A stretch of 64,000 nucleotides of DNA from Cohaesibacter marisflavi (GTDB lineage: Bacteria > Pseudomonadota > Alphaproteobacteria > Rhizobiales > Cohaesibacteraceae). Each line of letters opens with the position of its first letter. Within the stretch, counting starts at the first letter, position 1. The notes beneath the pieces were generated by a model. The model ran no database searches, was not told the origin of the DNA, and worked only from the letters and a program-made list of their open reading frames with translations. The DNA is taken from assembly GCF_900115225.1 (NCBI RefSeq), contig NZ_FOVR01000001.1, positions 657,727-721,726 of the forward strand. Reading direction: 5' to 3'. This document shows, piece after piece, positions 18,029-27,750 of the stretch. The position numbers were made by a program, and so were the translations under genes.

Positions 18029-18805
18029 TTATTCGCCACCATACACGTCGAAATCAAAGTATTTATCATTGATTTCTTTGTATTTTCCATTTTTGCGAAT
18101 TGCAGCGATGGCATCCGTGAATTTGTCGGCCAGATCCGTGTTGCCCTTCTTGACGGCAATACCGGCGCCTTCGCCGTTGATCTTCGGATCCGGCGTCAAC
18201 TGCATCAGGATTTTGCAGCAGTCGCCATCTTCGGATTTGACCCAATCGGAAAGCACGACACTGTCATCGATTACAGCATCGACACGACCAGATTGCAGCT
18301 CCATCTTATACTCATCTGGCGTGGGGTAGAGTTTCAGATCGATATCCGGAATTTTCTGCTCGGCATAGTCAGCATGGGTCGTGGATACTTGCGCACCAAT
18401 GGTGAGACCTTCCAGTTCGCCAACATCCTTGCCTTCAAGACCGCTGTCTTTCAGAACTGCAATTCCCGGAGGGGTGTTGTAGTATTTCTTGGAGAAATCG
18501 ACCTTCTTCAGGCGGTCCGGTGTGATAGACATGGACGCGACAACAGCGTCGATTTTTCCGGAGATGAGAGCGGGAATCATGCCGTCCCAATCCTGAATGA
18601 CAAATTCGCAATCAGCTTTCATCTCGGCACAAAGGGCGTTGGAGATATCAACGTCAAAGCCGGACAATTCGCCAGCAGATGAAAGCTGGTTGAATGGAGG
18701 GTAGGCGCCATCAATACCGATGCGGACCTTTTCAGCAGCTGAGGCGGCGCCACAGGCCATCATGGCAGCCGCGGCGGCAATTGCAAACTTTGCAGTGAGT
18801 TTCAT
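18029..18805 (-). CDS. Polar amino-acid ABC transporter substrate-binding protein 2 (paralogue)
   Basis: A 258-residue periplasmic binding protein with signal peptide MKLTAKFAIAAAAAMMACG (cleavage near ASA-AEK). Its mature part parallels binding protein 1 almost throughout: GAYPPFNQL, GFDVDISNALCAEMK, QDWDGMIPALISGK, SMSITPDRLKKVDFS, and the same end NDKYFDFDVYGGE. Residues differing around the pocket could alter ligand preference. It is upstream of, and co-oriented with, the other transporter genes. Two receptors for one permease pair is known for the HisJ/ArgT arrangement in enteric bacteria, a useful analogy only. Confidence 0.92.
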   Translation of the reverse strand: MKLTAKFAIAAAAAMMACGAASAAEKVRIGIDGAYPPFNQLSSAGELSGFDVDISNALCAEMKADCEFVIQDWDGMIPALISGKIDAVVASMSITPDRLKKVDFSKKYYNTPPGIAVLKDSGLEGKDVGELEGLTIGAQVSTTHADYAEQKIPDIDLKLYPTPDEYKMELQSGRVDAVIDDSVVLSDWVKSEDGDCCKILMQLTPDPKINGEGAGIAVKKGNTDLADKFTDAIAAIRKNGKYKEINDKYFDFDVYGGE

Positions 18806-19074
18806 GTTGATTGTCCCATTTCGAAGTCGAAAATATCGGCGAGACGGTCGAACGGATTGACCTTAAGGGCTTCAAGGCTCCCCCGCCCAAATTGAAAGGC
18901 CATGGAATGCCAGTCTCGCATGGGCGTAGTCTTCGTCCAATCAGGCTGCGAGAACAATTAAAAAATTTCTGTTGCGCGGGTATCCAGAAAGGAATTTCGG
19001 CGAAATGCCAATTGGCAGGCGAATATGGTGTCGGATTGCCGGTTTTGATGCAAAATGTCACTTAGACAACGGAG

Positions 19075-19599
19075 CTATAGGTCCATCATGTTGATAATAA
19101 AATCAGCAATGCCCTCGACATCATCAAGAGCAAACAGAGGCAAGCCCTCTGGCGCGCCAAGAGTCTGGGGCGTGTCGCTGGCAACAGCGGTGATGAAATG
19201 ATCTTCCGGCGCAATCGGGTCGGTCTTCATCGACTCGGCGCGCCTTACTTCAATTTTAGGAAAAGGCTCTGTTTTATAGCCCTCAACCAACACGAGATCA
19301 CAAGGTTCAAGGCGGGCCAGAACGTCGCTCAAGAGAGGCTCCTGTTCATCCTTGCATTCATGCATGATTGCCCAGCGGGTGCCTGCTGCGACGAGAGCGA
19401 CTTCGCCTGATCCAGCTTCCCGATGACGGAAACTGTCCGTGCCTTCCTTGTCGATGTCACATTTGTGATGGGCATGCTTGACTGATGAAATCTTGAACCC
19501 TCGTTCAGTCAGGGTCTTGATGAGAGCGATAACGAGCGTGGTTTTGCCTGAATTTTTCCAGCCGGTAACGCCGAAAATCTTGTGACCGTGAGTGTCCAT
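19075..19599 (-). CDS. mobB: Molybdopterin-guanine dinucleotide biosynthesis protein B
   Basis: A 174-residue P-loop GTPase-like protein that assists MobA in attaching GMP to molybdopterin. The Walker A motif is GWKNSGKTTL (13-22); SSVKHAHHKCDIDKEGTDSFRH and LVEGYKTEPFPKIEV are family-specific. Length is normal. It lies 59 bases downstream of mobA on the same strand and is probably in the same transcript. The ribosome-binding site (AAGGA, ~11 bases upstream) is rather distant. Confidence 0.93.
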   Translation of the reverse strand: MDTHGHKIFGVTGWKNSGKTTLVIALIKTLTERGFKISSVKHAHHKCDIDKEGTDSFRHREAGSGEVALVAAGTRWAIMHECKDEQEPLLSDVLARLEPCDLVLVEGYKTEPFPKIEVRRAESMKTDPIAPEDHFITAVASDTPQTLGAPEGLPLFALDDVEGIADFIINMMDL

Positions 19600-19658
19600 C
19601 TGGGCAGTGTCCTTGAAAAGAATGTCCGAAGCGACCTGAAATGAAGAGGAAAGTGCGT

Positions 19659-20285
19659 CTATGCGCTCCTTATTGTCTCTGCATGTTTCAAATCGTCTGG
19701 ATGATTGATGTTGAAGAATGGGTCTATCATGTGGGAGCCGATTGGCAGCGGGGCAAAATCACAATAGACGCAATGGTGTTGCTCTGCCCATAGTCTCATT
19801 TTCCTATTTCCTGCCAAGAGAAATGTCTCCAGTGCATCGGCGCTAGAGACAGGCCACAGGCCGAATGTGGGGTGCAGTCCGTTATCTGTGCGGGCAATCA
19901 CCGGTCTCGTTCCTTGTTCGGGCAGAAGAGTGAGGAAACGGGTGAGTAGTTCGTCGGGGAAAAAGGGCGTATCCACGGCAACGCTCAATACAAGATCTCC
20001 TGCGCCTTCTGTCTGTGCCCATCGCATGGCCGCAAGAATTCCGGCCAAAGGTCCGACAAATCCTTCGACAGGGTCAGAAACGACCTCATACCCACGAGGA
20101 AATGCGGCGGACCCTTTCGGAGCGCTGATGAGAATGTGATCCGCTTGTCCTGTAAGGCGATCAACTGTGTTTTGAATGAGTGATTTGCCATTGAGGGACA
20201 AAAGGGCTTTGTTGGCCCCTTGCATGCGCTGCGATTGACCGCCGGCAAGAATAACGGCCACAGTTGACTGGTGTTGAGTCTTCAT
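19659..20285 (-). CDS. mobA: Molybdenum cofactor guanylyltransferase
   Basis: A 208-residue nucleotidyltransferase that converts Mo-molybdopterin plus GTP to the molybdopterin guanine dinucleotide cofactor used by DMSO-reductase-family enzymes. The nucleotide-binding signature LAGGQSQRMQGANKALL lies at residues ~14-30; SVAVDTPFFP corresponds to the metal-binding Asp region, and NINHPDDL near the C-terminus is typical. First gene of a mobAB pair; moaA, an earlier step of the pathway, lies 2.6 kb away with other genes between. Confidence 0.93.
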   Translation of the reverse strand: MKTQHQSTVAVILAGGQSQRMQGANKALLSLNGKSLIQNTVDRLTGQADHILISAPKGSAAFPRGYEVVSDPVEGFVGPLAGILAAMRWAQTEGAGDLVLSVAVDTPFFPDELLTRFLTLLPEQGTRPVIARTDNGLHPTFGLWPVSSADALETFLLAGNRKMRLWAEQHHCVYCDFAPLPIGSHMIDPFFNINHPDDLKHAETIRSA

Positions 20286-20544
20286 TGTTTCAAGCGTTTC
20301 ATGGAATCTGAAGCATCAATAGCGGTAAGAAGTCTACATGATTTGCAACTGCGAAGAGAAGTCAAATCCTCATGAATGCGAACCAAAGAGGGTGCGCTTG
20401 TGCGCTCATAAAACCGTATGCCTAAAAATATGAGCTTTTCAGGCGACTTATTCGCGCAGTTGTCGGTTATCGCCCTTGACGGATGGTCCAAACCGTTCCA
20501 GCAATGGGGAACTGACAATTTCAAACCAGACGAGATAATGTGTT

Positions 20545-21705
20545 GTGTTTTGGAAAAACAAGAGTGATCAATCGGTGACCGAAGACAAAATCCTTGAAAT
20601 ACTGAAACAATTGAAACCGGCGCCGAATGCGCAGGATATCGTGTCGGCGGGCATGGTGTCTGATATCATCATCAAGGACGGGGCCGTGATGTTCTCTATC
20701 TCGGTGCCAGCCGAGCAGGCTGATAGCTTTGAGCCGTTGCGTGAACGGGCTGAGGCCGTAGTCGCTTCGCTGGATGGTGTCAAGAAAGCCATGGTGGTGT
20801 TGACCGCCGAACGTGCTCCGGGTGCAGGGCAGGGAAACGCAACGGCTGCTCCCCAACGCCCAACGCCCAAAAAGCCACCACAAGGGGGTGGTAAAATTGA
20901 TATCGCTGGCGTGAAGCAGATCATTGCCGTTTCCTCGGCAAAGGGCGGAGTTGGCAAATCCACAACGGCAGTCAATCTTGCTTTGGCGCTACAGGCCAAT
21001 GGCCTGAAGGTCGGTATTTTGGATGCCGATATTTACGGTCCGTCCATTCCGCGGCTTCTGAAAATCACAGACAAGCCGACGGCTGTTCCTAATTCTCGCC
21101 GGATGTATCCGCTCAAGGCCTACGGCCTGATGGCCATGTCTATCGGGCTTCTGGTCGATCCGGATACGCCAATGGTTTGGCGCGGGCCCATGGCCGTCTC
21201 GGCCCTTACTCAGATGATCCGCGATGTGAATTGGGATATGGAAGGAGAGCTCGATGTGCTCGTTGTTGATATGCCTCCGGGAACTGGCGATATTCAGCTG
21301 ACCATGGCCCAGCAGGTGCCGCTAAGCGGCTCCGTCATCGTTTCCACCCCACAGGATCTGGCTCTCATCGATGCCCGCAAGGGGATTGCCATGTTCCAGA
21401 AGGTGAATATTCCCATTCTCGGGATCGTGGAGAATATGAGCTATTTTGCTTGCCCGACCTGCGGTTCGCGTCATGACATCTTCGGCCATGGTGGCGCTCG
21501 TTCAACCGCTGAGGAGATCGGCGTTCCGTTCCTTGGAGAGATCCCGTTGCACATGGATATTCGCGAGCGTTCCGACGCTGGCGATCCGGTGATCGTTTCA
21601 GAACCCGAAAGCGATCATACTGCGATCTATCTTTCCATAGCCAACGACATGATGAAGGGGCTGGCCGGAGCATCCAAGCCTGCACCTGCCATTGTCGTCG
21701 AATAG
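20545..21705 (+). CDS. Mrp/NBP35-family Fe-S cluster carrier ATPase
   Basis: A 386-residue protein with an N-terminal MIP18-like domain (~10-85), a low-complexity Pro/Gly/Gln linker (~90-117) and an Mrp/ApbC ParA-like ATPase domain. The deviant Walker A SSAKGGVGKSTTA is at 130-142, and CPTCG further on supplies the CxxC that binds a bridging iron-sulfur cluster. Mrp/ApbC proteins deliver Fe-S clusters to apo-proteins. The GTG at 20545 is the longest start; GTG at 20575 (VTEDKILEIL) is equally plausible and neither has a clear ribosome-binding site. Confidence 0.9.
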   Translation: MFWKNKSDQSVTEDKILEILKQLKPAPNAQDIVSAGMVSDIIIKDGAVMFSISVPAEQADSFEPLRERAEAVVASLDGVKKAMVVLTAERAPGAGQGNATAAPQRPTPKKPPQGGGKIDIAGVKQIIAVSSAKGGVGKSTTAVNLALALQANGLKVGILDADIYGPSIPRLLKITDKPTAVPNSRRMYPLKAYGLMAMSIGLLVDPDTPMVWRGPMAVSALTQMIRDVNWDMEGELDVLVVDMPPGTGDIQLTMAQQVPLSGSVIVSTPQDLALIDARKGIAMFQKVNIPILGIVENMSYFACPTCGSRHDIFGHGGARSTAEEIGVPFLGEIPLHMDIRERSDAGDPVIVSEPESDHTAIYLSIANDMMKGLAGASKPAPAIVVE

Positions 21706-21832
21706 CAAGCCCGCGCGTTGTTTCATAACGTGAGATGATGCGCGGCCTCAAATCCGCCTTGGTTGGAAAGAGTGGTCTTGGTGCAGCGTGATGGCCCCGT
21801 TACAAGCCGCTCCGCCAGAAGCTCCAAAGCCC

Positions 21833-22870
21833 CTATTCAAATTCTGTCCGCGTAGCGACGAGGTGATCTTTCGCCTCGTCTTTTTCTTGGTTTCGCCGCA
21901 TGCGCGATACCTGCCGTTCGCGTTGAATCGTATAGATGCCCGACCCCAGAATAAGAATGATGCCGAACCATGTGAGCATATCGGGAATGTCGCCCCAAAT
22001 GAGATAGCCATAAATCAGTGCAATCGGCATGGAGACATAGCGGAAGGAGGAAACAACAGACACCTCCCCATTCTGCATGGCGATGGAAACATAATATTGG
22101 CCAAGCGTGAGAAAGGCTGCGGCCATGAACAGATAGAACAGATTTTCAGGATTTGGCGGCAGCCAACCGGCATCACCCCCGACGTAAAACTGAATGAGCG
22201 CCAGGATACCGCCGCCGATCGTGGATACGAGCATGGTTGTGAAGGTCACAATCCAGAGCGAGATATGCGGCTTGATCTGGCGAGTGATGAGATCTCGGGT
22301 GGCGGCAAACAGCACCGCGCCAACGGCAAAGAGCGAGAAGGCGTTAAAACTCTCAAGACCCGGGCGTACGATGGCCAGTACGCCAATAAAGCCAACCAAC
22401 ACGGCAAGCCAGCGCCGAATGCCAACCGTTTCTCCAAGAAACAGCGCTGCGGCTGCTGTGGTGGCAAGGGGAATAGCCTGCAAAACGGCATAGACATTGG
22501 CTAGAGGCATATATTTGAGCGCCACAAGGCAGCCGATTGCCGAGAATGTCTCACACACGCCGCGTAGCAGCAAAATCGGATCTGCGAATTGATGCATATA
22601 GCGCAGCTGGCGCAGGAAAGCGCAGAAAATCAGCACAAGAATGGTGGCGAAAATACCCCTGAAAAAGAGCATTTGACCGGTCGTCAGGCTGTCGCCCACA
22701 AGCTTGTTGAAGGTATCGTTTGTGCCGAAGCAAAAGACCGAAACCTGCATGACGAGGATGCCATAGAGGTTGCCCCTATCGTCGCGCTGAGGTGCCCCTT
22801 TGGTGCTGCTGACAGCACCACTTTTCTGACCAATTGCCATGTGTGAGACTTTCGTGATGAAAACCGGCAT
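21833..22870 (-). CDS. EamA/DMT-superfamily transporter
   Basis: A 345-residue protein with a hydrophilic N-terminus (~35 residues) and about ten membrane segments in two EamA halves; FRGIFATILVLIF and the repeat ends ALKYMPLANVYAVLQAIPL and SSFRYVSMPIALIYGYLIWG are typical. The C-terminus is charged and cytosolic. The start is uncertain: ATG at 22840 would remove ten residues and neither site has a good ribosome-binding site. Substrate unknown. Not closely similar to the riboswitch-linked EamA protein at 7813. Confidence 0.85.
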   Translation of the reverse strand: MPVFITKVSHMAIGQKSGAVSSTKGAPQRDDRGNLYGILVMQVSVFCFGTNDTFNKLVGDSLTTGQMLFFRGIFATILVLIFCAFLRQLRYMHQFADPILLLRGVCETFSAIGCLVALKYMPLANVYAVLQAIPLATTAAAALFLGETVGIRRWLAVLVGFIGVLAIVRPGLESFNAFSLFAVGAVLFAATRDLITRQIKPHISLWIVTFTTMLVSTIGGGILALIQFYVGGDAGWLPPNPENLFYLFMAAAFLTLGQYYVSIAMQNGEVSVVSSFRYVSMPIALIYGYLIWGDIPDMLTWFGIILILGSGIYTIQRERQVSRMRRNQEKDEAKDHLVATRTEFE

Positions 22871-22900
22871 GAAGGGCGCTGAAGAGAGCCCTTGAAGCTT

Positions 22901-23929
22901 CTAGCCACCGGTTACTGACATGTGCCTGCCAATAGAGGGGCGATTGTTTAGTCTGTCAATAACAAAATCATGGCCCTTTGGCTTTCGCTCAATGGCATGA
23001 TGGATTGCGTTGATAATCCCCGCATTGCTTTCAGAAGCCCTCAACGGAGCGCACAGGTCGGCGGCATCGTCCTGACCAAGACACATGAAGAGGGTGCCCG
23101 TGCAGGTGATCCTCACGCGGTTGCAGCTCTCGCAGAAATTATGGCTCAGCGGGGTGATAAAGCCAATGCGGCCTCCGGTCTCGCCAACAGTCACATAGCT
23201 TGCCGGTCCTCCGGTTTTGTGCGGCGAGGGCGATAGGGTCCAGCGCTGCGAAAGATCCTGTTTAACTTTGGAAAGCGGCAGATATTGATCGGTTCTATTC
23301 TGATCGATTTCGCCCATCGGCATGGTTTCTATAAAGGTGATGTCCATATTGCGCTCATGGCAAAAGTGGATCATGTCGTCAAATTCATCATCATTGACCC
23401 CTTTTAGGGCGACGACATTGAGCTTGATCTTGATGCCTTCAGCCAGAGCGGCGTCAATACCGTCCATGACTTGCTGAAATCGGCCCCAGCGGGTAATGGC
23501 GCGAAAGCGGTCTTCTCTGAGACTATCAAGGGATACATTGATCCTGCGAACGCCAGCGGCCGCTAGATCCTTGGCAAAACGAGAAAGCTGGGAGGCGTTA
23601 GTCGTCAGGGTCAGTTCTTCAAGTGCGCCAGTTTCCAGATGACGCGACAGGGACGAGACAAGCGTCATGATGCCCTTGCGCACAAGAGGTTCGCCGCCTG
23701 TGAGCCGCAGCCGCTTGACGCCATGGTCTATGAAAACGGTGCTGAGCCGATCCAGCTCTTCCAATGTCAGGATTTCGGCCTTGGGCAGAAAATGCATATT
23801 CTCGGCCATGCAATAGACGCATCGAAAATCGCAACGGTCCGTAACGGACAGGCGCAGATAGGTAATTGTCCGGCCAAAGGGGTCGATCAACGGGGCTCCT
23901 GTCTGTCCCTCAGCGTCACTAAAGCGCAT
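22901..23929 (-). CDS. moaA: GTP 3',8-cyclase (molybdenum cofactor biosynthesis)
   Basis: A 342-residue radical-SAM enzyme catalysing the first step of molybdenum cofactor synthesis, GTP to 3',8-cyclo-7,8-dihydro-GTP. The N-terminal cluster ligands are Cys33, Cys37 and Cys40 in [11 protein letters not shown]; the C-terminal cluster is in [20 protein letters not shown]. The protein ends in Gly-Gly, as MoaA does, with the tail needed for activity. Start at 23929 is supported by AAGGAAGAG just upstream, preferred over an ATG 13 codons earlier. moaC is not adjacent in this window. Confidence 0.95.
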   Translation of the reverse strand: MRFSDAEGQTGAPLIDPFGRTITYLRLSVTDRCDFRCVYCMAENMHFLPKAEILTLEELDRLSTVFIDHGVKRLRLTGGEPLVRKGIMTLVSSLSRHLETGALEELTLTTNASQLSRFAKDLAAAGVRRINVSLDSLREDRFRAITRWGRFQQVMDGIDAALAEGIKIKLNVVALKGVNDDEFDDMIHFCHERNMDITFIETMPMGEIDQNRTDQYLPLSKVKQDLSQRWTLSPSPHKTGGPASYVTVGETGGRIGFITPLSHNFCESCNRVRITCTGTLFMCLGQDDAADLCAPLRASESNAGIINAIHHAIERKPKGHDFVIDRLNNRPSIGRHMSVTGG

Positions 23930-24143
23930 TGGCTCTTCCTTGCATTTAATTATGACTTGTCTCATCATGAATTGAGAAAACCGGATGTTGATACAACCCG
24001 CCCTTACAAGTCAATCGCAGAAACCATCAATTGCCAATCTTCAAAGCGCGTTTCACAAACAAGTGACGATGGACAGGCCCGGTCTTGCCCCGCACTGGCT
24101 TATTGCGCATGCTCTGATTGAACGAAATAAAAGGAACGCCACC

Positions 24144-24500
24144 ATGACAAAGGCCTGGCCTACGGAAATCCGCCTGAAGAAGGACAAAAAAAGCCTGATA
24201 GTGGCTTTCGATGACGAAAGTGCCTACGAGTTTTCGGCTGAATTCCTGCGGGTAACATCGCCAAGCGCTGAAGTGCAGGGCCATCACCCTTCGCAGAAAA
24301 AGACCATTGGCGGCAAGCGCGATGTTGAAATCATGAAGGTTGAACCTGTTGGAAATTATGCTGTGCGGCTGTTTTTTACCGATTTGCATGATTCTGGCTA
24401 TTTCACTTGGGATTACTTCAAGGAATCAGGAGAAGCGATGGACGCGATCTGGGCCGAGTATCTGCAAGCGCTTGAAGCACAAGGGCTTGATCGCGGCTAG
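24144..24500 (+). CDS. DUF971-domain protein
   Basis: A 118-residue protein matching the DUF971 / gamma-butyrobetaine-hydroxylase N-terminal-like family: TEIRLKKDKKSLIVAFDD, YEFSAEFLRVTSPSAEVQGH and DLHDSGYFTWDYF. The function of free-standing members is not established; in eukaryotes the domain precedes an oxygenase domain, and some bacterial members neighbour Fe-S assembly genes. The ATG at 24144 has AAAGGAA upstream; a 53-codon extension upstream looks non-coding. Divergent from moaA. A terminator follows. Confidence 0.85.
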   Translation: MTKAWPTEIRLKKDKKSLIVAFDDESAYEFSAEFLRVTSPSAEVQGHHPSQKKTIGGKRDVEIMKVEPVGNYAVRLFFTDLHDSGYFTWDYFKESGEAMDAIWAEYLQALEAQGLDRG

Positions 24501-24561
24501 CAAAAGAGGAGTATCTCTTGCCTCTAGGAATGCTGCATAACAAACAACAAGTACCCTAAAC

Positions 24562-24595
24562 AAAAAGCCGGCCCTTTAAAGGACCGGCTTTGAAA
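24562..24595. terminator. Bidirectional terminator between DUF971 gene and L,D-transpeptidase gene
   Basis: AAAGCCGG (24564-24571) pairs with CCGGCTTT (24584-24591), extended by two more pairs across a bulged A. The minus strand continues TTTTTG and the plus strand TTTGAAATG. It lies between two convergent genes and is strongest for the minus-strand L,D-transpeptidase. Confidence 0.75.
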
Positions 24596-24625
24596 TGTTT
24601 CAACCAAAAGGCATTATTGCCTGTA

Positions 24626-25225
24626 TTACTGGTTTGCCTGAATGACATGCACCTTGGCGCCGACTTTAACGCGCTCATAAAGGTCAATCACATCTTCGTT
24701 GGCAAGTCGGATGCAGCCAGACGAAACGGCCTGCCCGATGCTCCATGGTTCGTTAGACCCGTGAATACGGTAAATCGTGGAGCCGATATACATGGCGCGC
24801 GCACCCAGAGGGTTGTTCGGGCCGCCTTTCATGTGAGCGGGCAGGTTCGGAACACGCTTGCGCATTGCAGGAGGAGGGGTCCAGCCTGGCCACTCAGCCT
24901 TGCGGCTCACGCGGTGGGTACCAGTCCACTGGAAGCCCGGGCGACCAACGCCGATTCCGTATTTCATGGCTTTGCCGTTGCCCATGATATAATAGAGGCG
25001 ACGTTCTTTGGTATTGATGACAATGGTTCCTTCAGCCGATTTGGCAAAAGGGCCTGAATATTTGACGGTCTTGCGCTTGATGGGAGACTTGCCGCCATGG
25101 GCATAGCCATTGACGTCTTTCCAAGTCTGCGATTCCATGTCGAAATATTTGGAAGCGTTAGCACTTGTGACGGCTACAGCGAGGCCGAACAGAAGACTAG
25201 CACCAAGAGTGATCAGTTTTCTCAT
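24626..25225 (-). CDS. L,D-transpeptidase (YkuD domain), exported
   Basis: A 199-residue exported enzyme. Signal peptide residues 1-24 (cleavage near ANA-SKY), then a YkuD domain (~65-197) with the catalytic block IHGSNEPWSIGQAVSSGCIRL: His155, Ser169, Gly170, Cys171 and Arg173 form the HX(n)SxGCxR signature. Such enzymes form 3-3 peptidoglycan cross-links or anchor outer-membrane proteins to the wall. Within the family this belongs to the short, single-domain type frequent in Rhizobiales. Single gene with its own terminator. Confidence 0.93.
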   Translation of the reverse strand: MRKLITLGASLLFGLAVAVTSANASKYFDMESQTWKDVNGYAHGGKSPIKRKTVKYSGPFAKSAEGTIVINTKERRLYYIMGNGKAMKYGIGVGRPGFQWTGTHRVSRKAEWPGWTPPPAMRKRVPNLPAHMKGGPNNPLGARAMYIGSTIYRIHGSNEPWSIGQAVSSGCIRLANEDVIDLYERVKVGAKVHVIQANQ

Positions 25226-25593
25226 TATTTTGTCCCGAATTTAAAATGCCAAGCTTCGCGTCAACAGCCAATTAAACTGCCCCGGCTGAGCAAAGCCAAA
25301 CGAAATTGTTGCCAAGAAAGCGTTACGGCTATTTTCTAAATATGAAGTGACCACGCAAGACTTTTTGAATTTGTTGCTATCACAATTTTGTTTATTTTTT
25401 AAAAGCACGCCCTTCTTGTGGTGCTTTTGCAACAGTTCAAGAGGTCTCCGGTGCCAAAAGGTGTTCTTTCTTGCGATAGTCATTTCCCTTTAGTGTATCA
25501 AACGAAGAGCGGGGTAATGATGTATATCAGAAGTGGAAAATTGATTGATTCGTCGGGGAAAGCCCCCGTATCCGCTCGCTGTGATTCAAGGGA
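25226..25593. other. 368-base intergenic region with two hairpins, no gene seen
   Basis: A/T-rich stretch upstream of the L,D-transpeptidase and downstream of nudI. It contains AAAAGCAC (25401-25408) paired with GTGCTTTT (25421-25428), preceded on the plus strand by TTTATTTTTT, and CGGGG/CCCCG (25554-25568) near the nudI end. Neither has a textbook T-run in the direction needed. No open frame looks coding. Confidence 0.4.
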
Positions 25594-26019
25594 TCAAATC
25601 AAACCTTTAGCCTTTAGAGTTACCTGGGTGGCCTCGTTCAAGTCATAACTTGATAACTCCTCGGGCGTTACCCAGGCGATGGCTTCAAATTCTTCGTTGA
25701 ATGCGACATCCCGGTTGGTCGCGTGGCAATCAAATATCAGATAGATCATGTAGATCTCTTCGGTTGAGCCGTCAGGATAGGTTTTTACGCGCGTATTATC
25801 GCGGAAGGTCCATGGTTTGACGCTGTCTATTGTGAGAGCCTCGCCCAGTTCTTCGCGAATCTCCCGGCGCAGGCCTTCCTCGATTGTTTCTCCCTCTTCC
25901 AATCCTCCACCCGAAAGAGCCCATTGGCCGGGAAAGACTCCGCGATGAGACGGCATCTTACAGAGCAAATAGGCGCCATCATTTTCGATGAGTGGGCATA
26001 GAATGGTTCTCTTGCGCAT
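25594..26019 (-). CDS. nudI: Nucleoside triphosphatase NudI
   Basis: A 141-residue Nudix hydrolase, the same length as E. coli NudI and very similar in pattern: [49 protein letters not shown] and [12 protein letters not shown]. The Nudix box runs from Gly38 to ~residue 60 with the REIREELGE core. NudI prefers pyrimidine (deoxy)nucleoside triphosphates. Start at 26019 has AAAGGA upstream; a 31-codon upstream extension is spurious. It follows fumA on the same strand with ~120 bases between. Confidence 0.88.
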   Translation of the reverse strand: MRKRTILCPLIENDGAYLLCKMPSHRGVFPGQWALSGGGLEEGETIEEGLRREIREELGEALTIDSVKPWTFRDNTRVKTYPDGSTEEIYMIYLIFDCHATNRDVAFNEEFEAIAWVTPEELSSYDLNEATQVTLKAKGLI

Positions 26020-26136
26020 GGCGATAATCCTTTCACTAAATGTCACTGGGAAGAGGAAAAAGGAACGGGCCCGACCATGATAGGCCGGACCCGCGTGATT
26101 TGATAGTGTCAACTGACAGGGTAACGACAGCTCTAC

Positions 26137-27750
26137 TTACAGATCGAGCTCTGCAAAGAAGTCATTGCCCTTGTCATCGACCACGATGAAGGCCGGGAAG
26201 TCTTCCACTTCAATGCGCCAGACAGCTTCCATGCCGAGTTCAGGATATTCGATGCATTCAACTTTCTTGATGCAGTCCTTAGCCAAGCGTGCAGCCGGTC
26301 CGCCAATGGAACCAAGATAGAAGCCACCATGTTCTTTACATGCGTTGGTGACAGCCTTGGAACGGTTGCCTTTTGCCAACATGATCATCGAGCCGCCGAA
26401 GGACTGGAATTGATCAACGAAGCTGTCCATACGGCCAGCCGTGGTTGGGCCGAAGGAACCGGAGGCATAGTTGGACGGGGTCTTGGCCGGGCCTGCATAA
26501 TAAACCGGATGGTTTTTCAGATATTCAGGCATCGGCTCGCCAGCTTCAAGGCGTGCGCGGATCTTGGCATGAGCAAGGTCTCGGGCGACAATGAGCGGCC
26601 CACTAAGGCTGAGGCGGGTCTTGACCGGATATTTGGTCAGAACAGCCAACTGCTCTGCCATTGGCTGGTTGAGGTCAACCTTGACGACTTCGCCACCCAA
26701 AGCTTCCTCATCAACTTCTGGCAGATACTGTGCCGGATTGGTTTCCAGCTCTTCGATGAAGATGCCGTCTTTGGTGATCTTGCCTTTGCACTGGCGGTCA
26801 GCCGAGCAGGAAACGCCGATGGAAATCGGCAGGGATGCACCATGGCGAGGCAAGCGGATGACACGCACGTCATGGCAGAAATATTTGCCGCCGAACTGTG
26901 CGCCGATGCCGGTGCCGCGTGCGAGCTTCAGGATTTCTTCTTCCATTTCCAGATCGCGGAAGGCGTTTGCCATCTCGGATCCTTCGGTCGGAAGCTCATC
27001 ATAATAGTGAGCAGAAGCGAGCTTGGTGGTTTTCAGGTTCAGCTCTGCAGACAGGCCGCCGATGGTGATGGCCAGATGGTATGGCGGGCAGGCAGCCGTG
27101 CCGAGCGTCTTGATCTTTTCTTCAAGGAAGGCAAGCAGACGATCTTTGGTCAGCAGGGAGGGGGTTCCCTGATACAGGAAGGTCTTGTTGGCCGAGCCGC
27201 CACCTTTCGCCATGAACAGGAATTTGTAGGCGTCTTCCCCTTCAGAGAAGATGTCGATCTGTGCTGGCAGGTTGTTGGCCGTGTTCTTTTCTTCGAACAT
27301 GGTCAGCGGTGCAAGCTGGCTGTAGCGCAGGTTCTTCTTGTCGTAGGCGTCGAACACGCCCTGGCTCAGTGCGCCTTCTTCATCGCCTTCCACCCAGACA
27401 TTCTTGCCTTTCTTGCCGACAACGATGCCTGTACCTGTGTCCTGACACATTGGCAAAACGCCCGCGGAAGAAATGCAGGCATTCTTGAGCAGGTCAAGCG
27501 CAACGAATTTGTCATTCTGGGTTGCTTCGTCATCTTCCAGAATCTTCTGCAATTGTGCCAGGTGATCCGGGCGCAGCAGATGGGCGATATCGATGAATGC
27601 CGTTTCGCTTAGAAGGCGGATGCCTTCTTCTTGGACCACAAGGACGTCCTTGCCCTTGAAAGACTCAACCGAAACATAGTCGGAGGTCAGTTTGCGATAA
27701 GTGGTTTCATCCTTTCCCATAGGAAAGAGCTTATATGCTTTAGTGCTCAT
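26137..27750 (-). CDS. Class I (Fe-S) fumarate hydratase
   Basis: A 537-residue single-chain class I fumarase that interconverts fumarate and malate using a [4Fe-4S] cluster. Cluster and active-site regions include [47 protein letters not shown] and [14 protein letters not shown]; the C-terminal lyase-like domain shows SYASGSF-type sequence ([17 protein letters not shown]). Start ATG 27750 follows AAGGACC. It is oxygen-sensitive as a family, in contrast to the class II enzyme encoded 1 kb away on the other strand. Confidence 0.94.
   Translation of the reverse strand: MSTKAYKLFPMGKDETTYRKLTSDYVSVESFKGKDVLVVQEEGIRLLSETAFIDIAHLLRPDHLAQLQKILEDDEATQNDKFVALDLLKNACISSAGVLPMCQDTGTGIVVGKKGKNVWVEGDEEGALSQGVFDAYDKKNLRYSQLAPLTMFEEKNTANNLPAQIDIFSEGEDAYKFLFMAKGGGSANKTFLYQGTPSLLTKDRLLAFLEEKIKTLGTAACPPYHLAITIGGLSAELNLKTTKLASAHYYDELPTEGSEMANAFRDLEMEEEILKLARGTGIGAQFGGKYFCHDVRVIRLPRHGASLPISIGVSCSADRQCKGKITKDGIFIEELETNPAQYLPEVDEEALGGEVVKVDLNQPMAEQLAVLTKYPVKTRLSLSGPLIVARDLAHAKIRARLEAGEPMPEYLKNHPVYYAGPAKTPSNYASGSFGPTTAGRMDSFVDQFQSFGGSMIMLAKGNRSKAVTNACKEHGGFYLGSIGGPAARLAKDCIKKVECIEYPELGMEAVWRIEVEDFPAFIVVDDKGNDFFAELDL

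Noticed and set aside
20286-20544. 80-codon frame on the minus strand upstream of mobA
   Set aside because: No ribosome-binding site, no hydrophobic or domain pattern; better read as intergenic promoter DNA for mobA and mrp.
26329-27612. Long open frame (~427 codons) on the plus strand opposite the class I fumarase
   Set aside because: It mirrors the fumarase gene; the translation has no recognisable domain and the fumarase reading is full length and unambiguous.
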